DNA of 64,000 nt from CAWAHD01 sp963781785 (GTDB taxonomy: Bacteria > Planctomycetota > Planctomycetia > Isosphaerales > Isosphaeraceae), in contig CAWAHD010000001.1 in NCBI GenBank assembly GCA_963781785.1, positions 1,240,001 through 1,304,000 on the forward strand, given 5' to 3'. Shown piece by piece: positions 21,098 to 29,962 of the stretch (the first letter of the stretch is position 1; each line of letters opens with the position of its first letter). The position numbers and the translations under genes are program-made. The notes below the pieces were generated by a model that did not search any database, was not told the origin of the DNA, and saw only the letters and a program-made list of their open reading frames with translations.

Positions 21098-21170
21098 AAC
21101 CCGAAGCGTCAGCGAGGGATGCCGCAAGTTCCTTGCGGCCCTCGCCACGCCCTCGCTCACGCTTCGGGTT
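21098..21170. repeat. 73-bp nested palindromic (REP-like) element
   Basis: Outer arms of 21 bp (21098-21118 and 21150-21170, beginning AACCCGAAGCGT) match inversely at 20 of 21 positions. Inside them a second inverted repeat, GCCGCAAG (21121-21128) and CTTGCGGC (21132-21139), is perfect with a 3-nt loop. The whole can form one long double hairpin. It could serve as a transcription terminator or be a mobile REP-type palindrome. Confidence 0.65.
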
Positions 21171-22189
21171 GGTATGTGGCACGAGTCACGCTATGAACAG
21201 GGATCGGCGCCTGCCGAGATTTCTGGGTGGTGTTCAGCGAGAAGTCTCGCAAAACCGGCTCGAATTCCGCCTGCGTCCAGCGCCGTCAGGGAGATCTTGC
21301 CGATTGTGCCAAACGAAAGGGGCCGGCGGCTATTCGCATCCTTTCCCACCACGCCGCACGACCTGCCATGTGGTAGAATTGGGAAAGTCCGCGCCTCGGC
21401 GATGGCTCTCTGCATCGCGACATATCTCCGACTCAGGACAAAAGCTGAGCTGCCGATCCTGCATTGCGAAGGACTCGCACACGGCCAGGCCGATTAACAG
21501 CGTTCGCGGTCGGGGAGTGCTGAAGAACATTACCCCCCCAAACCCTGACACATACCCAGGGGGGTAGGGGGGCTATTGGATAAGGAGAAGGATGAAGGAT
21601 GAATCAGACAGCTTGCCCTTTTCAGTCCGCTTTTGGACTGTCATTCCCCGAGGTCCCGCGAACTGCTTGGTTCGATCCCGAAGTTCATTGCTCTCCCCAT
21701 TCTCCTTCATTCTTGTCGCCGTCCTTTTTCCGCACTTCTCCACGGCAGCCCTCCCTCGACCTTCGCGATCGACTCCGCGTCCGACCGGCTTCAATGCGCC
21801 GGCCAGTAATGCGCTCCCGCCGAAGTACCAAAGCCCATGTTCTTTGAACGTCTGAACACGGCAGGATCGCCACGGAAAAGTGGCACAATTGGCCTTCTTG
21901 GCGCACGCCCGCGCGCTGACGCCAGTCCCCTGCGCAACCTTCAGGAAGATTTGGGGTTTCGTCGTGCGGTGCTGTGCTCCGGGAGTGGCAGGAAAGTGGC
22001 ACGCGGTGGCATGAGGATTAGATAAGGAACCCCGGAAAGCAGGAGGCCAGAGAATCGGGAAATTGGGTCACACTCCGGCCGTTTTCAGTGATTGCCCCCT
22101 GGGTCGAGGCCCGCAGGCCATTCTTGCCGACATTCTGATTTTGCGTGTCTTGTCTGGCGGTGCATGAGACTCTGATTCCGCAACACCAC

Positions 22190-22486
22190 CGCGTCGTACA
22201 CGAATCTTTTCGGATTTGATATCTAGGATTTCGTGCTTGGTTGCGGCTATGCCGCGCTGGGCTGCCATCTCGCTCTTCGTTGCCTTCTCTTTCTTCTGTT
22301 CAAGGCGTATTGGCAGCGGCCCGAATGGCGGGAGCATGGTGCCGGTCTTTTCTGGGAACAGAAGCTAACGGAGGAAACGAAGATTGGGTGAGGCTTCCAC
22401 TCGGCCATTTCGCCCTGGGGATGTTGCTGCTTTCCTCCGTTCCTCATGCTGTGTGAGCGGGAGCTCCTGTCCGACAGCGCAAGAGA
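22190..22486 (+). repeat. Diverged ~295-bp duplication, copy A
   Basis: This segment resembles 23010-23302 along its whole length. Shared blocks are TTTTCGGATTT, GGATTTCGTGC, GGTTGCGG, GTTCAAGGCGTATTGGCAGC, GAGCATGGTG and the end block GCTCCTGTCCGACAGCGC. Each copy contains a pair of inverted 31-bp arms (22275-22305 and 22352-22382 here, about 22 of 31 positions matching inversely) around a core of about 46 bp. Confidence 0.6.
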
Positions 22487-23009
22487 TTCCGCCAGTACGC
22501 GCAATCCGAGTATGTCCGCGTCACGCCCCGTTTTGATGAGCCTCGTCTCGGCCTCTCCGGAACGTCCACAATGCAAACGAAGTCTCTCGCCAAATCTGAA
22601 CCACGATGAGCGAGTCAAAGCACACGCGAGGATGCGACGGCCGCAACGGGCGTCCCTCTGAAACCTTGTCAGATGACAGAACACGAAATTGACCCCAGCT
22701 CGTCGTGTGCACTCTCTATTCGCGCGTACCTGAATTATCCAAGGGTGTCGAAAATTGGGCCGTACCTACCGCACGGTATACGGTACGAGACGCACTCCCA
22801 GGCGTTTGGTTCATTGGCGGTTGGGGAGTTTTCCCGAATATTGTTCGGTGACATTAAGCGGAGATGGGAAAATCGGTACAGGTCCGTTAATTGGCAAAAC
22901 GGGCTTGTTGGAAGCTCTCCTGATTGAGCAATCGGACCGGTCCCGCTTTCTCCGACCCCTGCGTTCCTCATGCTGTTTGAGCGGGGCTCCTGTCCGAGAG
23001 CGAACGTCG

Positions 23010-23302
23010 CAGCGTCGTGCACGAGTCTTTTCGGATTTAGGATTTCGTGCGTGGTTGCGGATACGCCGCGTTGGGCTGCGACCTCGCTCTTCCCTTCGTT
23101 GCCTTAGCTTCCTTCTGTTCAAGGCGTATTGGCAGCAGTTCGAAATCGCCGGGGCATGGTGCAGGTCCGTTCTTGGAACAGAAGCCAACGAAGGAAACGA
23201 AGATTTCGGTGCGGCTTCCGGTGAGCCATCGCGTCCTGGGGCTGTTCCTGCCTTCCTGCCCTCCTCATTCTGTTTGAGCGGGCTCCTGTCCGACAGCGCC
23301 AC
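23010..23302 (+). repeat. Diverged ~295-bp duplication, copy B
   Basis: Direct repeat of copy A at 22190. The inverted arms are 23094-23124 and 23172-23202, matching inversely at about 24 of 31 positions; the right arm contains GGAACAGAAGCCAACGAAGG. The same arm sequence bounds the GxxExxY remnant at 47984-48263, linking these elements to that family. Confidence 0.6.
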
Positions 23303-23523
23303 AATGTCCGTTTTTGCCGGTTGTGCCAGATGAACCGCTTGACTCGATCGCGCTGGTCGTTCCTCTCGCCGTTTTTCTTCATCAGCCCCCACCGCCCGAA
23401 ACGTGTCCCCGTATTGATTCATCCTTCATCCTTCATCCTTTCCTCGCCCCCTGTCAAGTCCCGGATCGGGGCCAAAACTCGCCGTAACTGGAGCGGGATC
23501 TTATATTTCCATGATCCGAACCA

Positions 23524-23573
23524 TTTCGTCGAAATTGGCTTCGTTCGTCGCATTTTCGCGGATTTCGCCCCGG
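23524..23573 (-). repeat. NEANFDE-type short interspersed repeat, copy 2
   Basis: Second copy of the unit at 20815. On the minus strand it reads EIRENATNEANFDEMV. It lies outside any recognisable gene. Confidence 0.5.
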
Positions 23574-24028
23574 TCGGTCATCGCGCCCTCGTACGTCTGG
23601 GCGGTGGCGGCATCGCTCACACGATCGTGCGGCGTTCCTCGGAAGAACCGGTTGGTGCTCGTCGTCGATCCGACGCAGTGAAGTGAGGAGTCAGCGCCGA
23701 CAATGGTCCATCTACTGAATTCTGACGCACGAACTCGCCGCGGGCTACTTTTTCCCACTTTCCTCGGCTCCGTAATCGGATTAACCCGGGCGGCAGGCAT
23801 GACCGCGCCGATGGTCAGAATCGGGAGCGGGCGGTGAGTGGTCGTGTCCAGCGGCTTTCGTGTCTTCGAGCACTTGCCGGCTTACGCTGGTTCGCCGATG
23901 GACGCCGACAGACGCAGATGACCGAGACGACAACAGGGATGACCTCAATCAAGTCGCAGAGCAAACCTCAGCGAACGCGTACGCTGGGTCGTGAAACCGT
24001 GAAACCGGAAATGCCCCGTGGATGAGAA

Positions 24029-24879
24029 TCATGGATCGACCGCGCTGGTGCGACCCTGAATCGCCTCCTTGTCGCGGCGATCGATGTCTTTACGGAAGAG
24101 GATGTAGCGACGCCGCAGAACCTCTGCTACGCAATATGAAGCGACGAGCCGGGTTCGAGTCGTCGCAATCGATCGAGGACGACCGGCTCGATGGCAAAGG
24201 ACGATGCAGGAGACAACTCGGTCTGCGGGCAGAATGGAATCAGGTACGACTGGGTGATGGGATTCGTCGTCGCAGCGAGCGCGCGGCGGAAATCGCGTTC
24301 GCATCGGCGAATGCACCGTGCTGAAGGTAACCTCCAACCCCGCTCGGCTGCGAAGCTGCGTGAGCGCGGCCGCGAGTTCGACCTCACCACGGCGCACGCC
24401 GGCGAGCAGTCGAAAATCAAGAAAGTCTTCGAGTACGCTCACGTCTCGCCAGTCTGCGTCACGTTCTGTTTCCTTGCTGCGGATGAGGTCCGGGAGGCCG
24501 AGGAATGCGATTTGCGGCTCCCGTACCGGCCGCGTTCGGCGAGGCCAAGAGTTCCGCGTGCGACGCGAGAAGATGGTTCTCGCGCAGGAGAACTGAGCCA
24601 CTCATCCTTCCCGTCAGGCAGCGACCCGATGCGAAATCGCCGAAACGCGTGGGCCCGCCAGGACGGTCCCTCCACGGCGGGTCGACAGCCAAAGAGCCCA
24701 GTCGAGCTCAACCGCCTGGCGAGGTCGTCCCACTGGTCGGGGGAGACCTTCAGGTCGAAGTCGTTCGTATTGCGGGCAAGCCCGTAAAACCGGACGGCGT
24801 GCCCCCCCATCACCAGGCACGACACGCCCACCGATTCAAGAGCGCTCACGATGTCACCGAGCCGCTCCTCGGGGGTCAT
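24029..24879 (-). pseudogene. Nucleotidyltransferase (MNT/AbiEii-like), frameshifted
   Basis: The N-terminal part MTPEERLGDIVSALESVGVS, VMGGHAVRFYGLARNTNDFD and LKVSPDQWDDLARRLSSTGL is the start of a nucleotidyltransferase fold; the GGHAVRFYG...NDFD segment carries the glycine motif and the metal-binding Asp. Later parts are in other frames: FGDFASGRCLTGRMSGSVLL, then IAFLGLPDLIRSKETERDAD and DVSVLEDFLDFRLLAGVRRG, and a tail near VLRRRYILFRKDIDRRDKEA. At least two frameshifts are needed. The start overlaps the stop of a small upstream gene by 4 bp, the arrangement of nucleotidyltransferase toxin-antitoxin or abortive-infection pairs. Confidence 0.55.
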
Positions 24880-25127
24880 CGCAGATCGTCCTCACGCGGG
24901 CGGCTGCCCCGCGTGCGGTACAGGACCAAGAGCGGGTGGCGGCCCAGCTCGTCATCCGATAGCGGCGTCCGGAGCAATTCGGTGACGGCATCAAGAGATG
25001 TGTTCAAAACGATGTCCTCCGCTTCGGACACCGTCCCGGCAGCCCCGGTGACGAGCAACCGTTCCACCGGGTCGGTAAAGTGGCTGAGGAACACATCGAT
25101 ATTCTCGGCTTGGGACTTCTCCATCAT
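24876..25127 (-). CDS. Small protein paired with nucleotidyltransferase
   Basis: An 83-residue acidic protein (MMEKSQAENIDVFLSHFTDP start; EAEDIVLNTSLDAVTELLRT in the middle). It is not recognised by itself. It is translationally coupled to the nucleotidyltransferase gene by a 4-bp overlap, so it is probably the antitoxin or partner subunit. The frame extends upstream to 25271, but that part reads through a low-complexity repeat (CACAGATGCACACGGATGCA). The two adjacent ATGs at 25127/25124, where residue similarity to a folded protein begins, are preferred. Confidence 0.5.
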   Translation of the reverse strand: MMEKSQAENIDVFLSHFTDPVERLLVTGAAGTVSEAEDIVLNTSLDAVTELLRTPLSDDELGRHPLLVLYRTRGSRPREDDLR

Positions 25128-25366
25128 CCCTATTCTACCACAAATGCTCGGGCAGTCCGAGGGCGAGCGCCCGACGCGAAAAAACGGTAGACAATCGAGC
25201 CACAGATGCACACGGATGCACGGATAAGCCAAGCGAACGAGCGGGCGATGCAGACAGACTGACGGGGACACACCGATCTAGAAGGACCCGATCGCGCACG
25301 TGTCGATCCGTCGGCCGACGGCGCAACGGCGATCGGGCGGCTGGCTCGCTTATGAAGGCACCCACC

Positions 25367-28300
25367 TCACGCGCTCGAGCAGGCCGCCTCGATGATATTG
25401 TTCACCTCGGTCATCTTCTTGGCGATGACGTACTCCCACCGACCGTAGCTCCCATCTGCGTTCACGGCCGCGACCCAGCGCTCGGCCGCGGCACGTTTGA
25501 CATCCTCGAGCGGGTCGAAACCCTTCGTCTCAAGGATCAGGTGTTTCGGCGGGTTCGTCTTGAGGCGGACGATGAAATCGGGCACGTAATCATGAGCCTG
25601 GCCGTTGTGAAGGTAGGGGATCGCGAAGTTCAGCCCCTGGTTTTTGACGAATGCGTCGACCTTTTTGTTGGTATCGAGGTAGTAAGCCGCTTGCTCTTCC
25701 CATCGCCGGGTGTCGGCAACGACGTAGTTAAGGTGTGACCGGTTGACCTCGCGGACCTCTTTCGTCGTCCAGAGGTCCACGTCAGCCGTGCTACCCGGTC
25801 CGCGGCTTTCCTCGTATTTGGGCACCTCCGGTGCCTCGCCCTGGGACGTGTCGGGACGGATCGCCTCGACGAGCCGCTCCACGAGCCACCCGTAGTAAGG
25901 GCTGCAAAACAGGTCTTTCCGATCAGCGGGTTTGTAAACCCTGACGAAGTCGCGGACGTAGCGATCGCAGATCGCCAGCAACTGCGGAAACAATACGTGG
26001 GTCGGAACATCGCAGCGGGCTTGCGAGAGGTAGTCGCGGGTCAGCGATCGAGCCAGGTCGAAGGTCAGTTCCTGCAACCGCCGCTTGCTCCGGAATCGGC
26101 CAAGGTCACCTGGTCCGCCCGCCCCGGTCCGGTCAAAGACAGCCGGCCCCTGTTGTCACGCTCAGGCCCTTGACCTCGACCTCCGGCGGAATGTGGGCCG
26201 GATCGATGATGAGCTTGGGAACACTCGCCCAGTCCACCGTGACCCGGTTGCGGATCGCCTGGTGTACCGCTCGACGCGCGGAAACTTGATTTCGAAGGCC
26301 GCTTTCGCCGCGATCGCATGGACGTGCTTGCGGTCCTTCCGGGGCGGCGCCGGCCCTGGCGGGTTCGCCTTGAACGGGATCACCTCGAAGGGCACGCCAA
26401 ACACCTTGGCGACTTCCTCGCGAGAAGCCCATTCGTCGTCCACCTCGTAGCTCGCCCGCCGCAATCCGCGGCCAACGACCTGCTCGCAGAGCAATTGCGA
26501 CATGAACGGCCGCAAGCCGATGATGTGGGTCACCGTGTTGCAGTCCCAGCCTTCGGTCAACATCCCCACGCTGACGATGCACCGCACATCCCGGCCGGGC
26601 GGGTGAAGCGGACGGTCGAGCTTTCTCGGCCAATTCCTCGAATCCATCCGGGTAGATCGGCCGGCCCTGGCGGTCCCTCGGCCAGTCGGCTTTGCCCACG
26701 GTGTCGAGAGTGAATCGCATCCACCGGGTCTCGTCGCTCTTGGCTTCGCCGGTATCCGTCTCATGGACCATCTTGGAGTCGACCCGGATCGTGTTGACCA
26801 GGCCGTCGCGGTTGCGGAAGGCGTCGATCTTGACGGGCGGGATACCGGTCGGGGCCTTGTCTTCGGCCAGCCACTCGTAGACGACCTTCGCGATCGCCGT
26901 GTTCTTGCAGACGAGGATGAACACCGGCGGGCGGGGCTCGCCGCCTTCGGCCCATTCCTCCGTCGTGGCCTCCCAGAGCCCGCCCAGCATCGCGATCGGC
27001 GTGTGCGCCCACTTCAGGATCGCTTCGGGCTTGGGATTGGCCCGCTTGCCGCCGCGCTCGGCCGGGGTGAGCTTGGGCAAGATCCAGTGCCAGATATTGA
27101 AGTAGCCCGGATCGCCGCGCCGGTGGTATCGCGGACCGCGAGCTGCGGGATCTTCACCAGCCCCGACTCGATGGCGTCGATCAGCCCGAAGTCGCTGACG
27201 ACCCATGGGAACGGCCGGTTGGCCTCCTGCCCGACCCGCCCGAGGAAATAGGGGGTCGCCGACAGATCGACGCAGAAGTTGATGCCGCGGAGCTTCTGGA
27301 TCCGGTCGAGCCCGTCGATCCAGACGGTCGCTTCCTTGAAGAAATCCTCGGCGTCCTCTTCGTCCTCGAATTCGTCTTCGAGCAGCGATCCCTCGTTGCT
27401 TCCGGTGACCTCGCGCTTGATGCGGTAGGCGTGGTGGGCCTCGTCGTTCATCACCAGGATGTTCTGCTTGCCGCCGACCTCGCGCCCGATGATCCGGTTG
27501 ACCAGCGACGTGTCGCTCTCGACCCGCCTCTCCGACTGCACCAGCACCTTCTTGAGGTTCCCGGCTTGTCGCGTTCCTCCTTGATGACGACGACATCACC
27601 CGCGGCGATCGCCGCGTCGAGCGCCTTCGGGTCAGGTAGCGCGACCCGCGGGCCGTGGTCGTCTTGCCGCCGATGGCGATCCACTCGCGGGTCGGCTCCG
27701 GCACGCCCGCCTTGCTCACCTTCGCGCTCACGCCCCCGGTGTTGACCCTTGCGGCTCGAAGACGTGCCAGTTGGTCACCAGCACCTTGCCCTGTGTGAGC
27801 AGCGGTCATCAGGTGCGGCGGGACGAGGTCGCGCGTTCGGTAGAGGCTGGCCTCGCCCTCTTCGGGGTCGAGCTCGCTCAGCCGGTCGCGGATCGTCACG
27901 TTGGGGCAGACGATCAAGACCACATCGGAGAACCGGGCGTCGAGCGGTCGTTGACCTTGTTCAGGATGCTCCAGGCGGCCAGCATCCCCATCACGGTGGT
28001 CTTGCCCGAACCCGTGGCCATCTTGCAGGCGTAGCGGAGAAACCGGCATACCCTCGGCCTTTTCGGCGTCGCTGGGTTCGTCGCGCGGAACCGCGATCCC
28101 CTGGAGGAAGTCGCGCGCGGGCCTCCGGTCAGGAAGATGATGGTCTCGGCCGCCTCGCGCTGCGCGAAGAAAAGCCGCCGGTCGCGCCGTCGCGCGCCAC
28201 CACTGGAGCAGTTCCAGGGTTGTTCGCGTCACGCCGGGGTAACCTCGGCCCGCCATTTGTCGAGCCGCTCGCGGATCAGGTTGACCAGTCGAGCTCGACC

Positions 28301-28471
28301 GGAACGCCGGCGACCTGGCCCTGCGCGTCCTTGGCCTTCGGGTCGCGGTAGAAGTAGACCGCCTTACGCCGCCGACGCGGCTCGGTGGTTCCCCTTCGAC
28401 GATGTGCCAGTGCTCGGCAGGCGGGTCGAAGGGGAGTTCAGGATCGGCTGGGGAACTTCGTAATTGCTCAT
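25367..28471 (-). pseudogene. BPTD_3080-type restriction endonuclease (helicase plus nuclease), many frameshifts
   Basis: A reconstructed protein of about 1030 residues of the DEAD/DEAH helicase-nuclease class. In order: N-terminus MSNYEVPQPILNSP; Walker A in RYACKMATGSGKTTVMG (about 28020); DEAH box in ILVMNDEAHHAYRIK; SATP motif in FCVDLSATPYFLGRVGQ; helicase C-terminal part with EGWDCNTVTHIIG and QVVGRGLRRASYE; and a PD-(D/E)XK nuclease at the end, HDYVPDFIVRL then LILETKGFDP. The last 237 residues (25367-26077) are in one intact frame; before that the frame changes roughly ten times. It follows a DUF4143 ATPase and a DNA methyltransferase on the same strand, so it is the restriction part of a three-gene system. 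All motifs are retained, so sequencing indels are as likely as decay. Confidence 0.72.
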
Positions 28472-28530
28472 GATGACCGGTTCTACCGCATAGCAGAAGG
28501 AGGGTGAGCGGGATGGAGACAATCCGAGGG

Positions 28531-29962
28531 TCATCGGTCGCCGGGTTCGTCGAGCATCGTGACCAGCACTCCGAACGGCGCGTGATAGTGGGCCTTTTCG
28601 ATGAATGACCTCAGTCCGATCGTGTCGCGATAGTCGATCCGACGGCGGTATTTAACCTCGATCGGGATGCGCTGCTCGCCCACGGTCAGAACGAAATCGA
28701 CCTCGGGCTCGGCGTCGCGCTCGGGAAAGTGCGCGACGTCGAGACCGATCACCGAACGAAAGAAGTATCCGACCACACTCTCGGCGATGTGGCCGGCCAG
28801 GTCGTAGAGGTGCGGAGACGCTGCGAGACGCTCGGGGTCAAGCGGGACCACTCCTGCAACCAGGCCGCGCGGAGCATCGGGATCGCAAGACAGAGCTTCG
28901 AAGCCCCGCGCCGCCGCTTCAGCCGCAGCTCGAGCGGCTCGATCAGCCGGAGCAAGAGGCTCCGTCGAGGAACTTGAGATAGGCCAGAATGCGCTGCCAA
29001 CCGATGTTGGCGTTCATCGCTCGCTTGATCTCGTCGAGGTACATCGCCTGCGAGGGCGATTGGCCGATATAGCGGCAGGCGAGCCGAAACACTTCCTCCA
29101 GAAGATGCTCGTCGCGCTTCTGGCCCGCGAACCCATCCGAAGGTCGTGTTTGATCGCCCTGCGAACCACGGTCTCGTTGAGAAAGTCGGCAAGCTCTTCC
29201 CACGGGAGTATCCGCCCGAACCTGGGCCACGGGGTAGGCTCCCCGTTCGGCGAACGCGGCGAACGCCGGTCGCGAATCTCCCGGTGGGTCTCGCCGTGTT
29301 CCCGCAACCCGTGCCAGAATCTTTGTCCTTGAGCGGACCGAGTCCATTCGGGCGAGAGAGAGGCGGGACCTCCCCGAACCCCCGCAATGCGGCGATCTCC
29401 CGCAGCAGAGCGGCCCCATCTCGATCGTCTGAACCCGGCCCGCCAGGCTGTCGTGCCCCGCCTCGATTCAGCGCCGAGCTCCCGTCACCATCGCTCGGAC
29501 CTTCCCAGGTCCACAAGATGTTTGAGCTGCGGGCCCACTCGGTCAGGTTCTGAACCTCGTCGAGGAACAAGAACGGTGCGCGCCCCTCCGCCGCCGCCTT
29601 GTTCAGCGTCTCGCCCAGCACTTCGCGGCGTGTACCAGTCGACCAGTTCCACGATCGGCAGCTGCAACTTCTTCAGGTCACCGAGTTCGTCGAACTGAAG
29701 CCGGAACAGTCGCGGGGTCGACACCGTCCCCGATCAACGATTGACGACCTGGTTCAGCAACGTCGTCTTGCCGATCTGCGCGGGCCGCGAAGAACGATTG
29801 CCGGGGCAAGCCGTGCGTCAGACTGCGATAGACCGGCTCGAACGCCCAGCGGCGAAACGGGGAAGCCCCGCGATCGGCTCACCGCGCCACCAGGGGTTCC
29901 CGTTCCTGATGAGGGTCTCCAGCACCTCCGGACAGAAGTTGAAAAAACTTCAGTTGTTTCAT
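28531..29962 (-). pseudogene. AAA_14 / DUF4143 ATPase, frameshifted
   Basis: Pieces in several frames assemble into a typical AAA_14-DUF4143 protein: N-terminus MKQLKFF, then FRRWAFEPVYRSLTHGLPRQ, P-loop in GPRQIGKTTLLNQVVNR (about 29770), FRLQFDELGDLKKLQLPIVE, Walker B in APFLFLDEVQNLTEWA, and HLLEEVFRLACRYIGQSPSQ. The C-terminal DUF4143 has a nuclease-like EVDFVLTVGEQRIPIEVKYR. The ATG at 29962 overlaps the methyltransferase stop by 4 bp. Such ATPases are common as stand-alone genes; here it is embedded between methyltransferase and restriction genes. About five frame changes are needed. Confidence 0.62.

Larger units (their letters stand above)
20683..24028 (+). other. 3.3-kb gene-free, repeat-rich intergenic region
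   Basis: I find no convincing coding sequence in either strand. The region is a collection of short repeats: two NEANFDE-type units (20815 and 23524), a nested palindrome at 21098-21170, and two diverged copies of a ~295-bp unit (22190 and 23010), each carrying inverted 31-bp arms. A boundary motif with the core GCTCCTGTCCGA appears near 22462, 23000 and 23283. Several frames read FRTN/NEGNED-like peptides from these repeats and are spurious. It separates the housekeeping block from the defence island. Confidence 0.6.

Noticed and set aside
22673..23686. Several open frames of 80-200 codons in the repeat-rich interval.
   Set aside because: They are read from the inverted arms and duplicated flanks and have no homologous character or consistent frame between the two copies.
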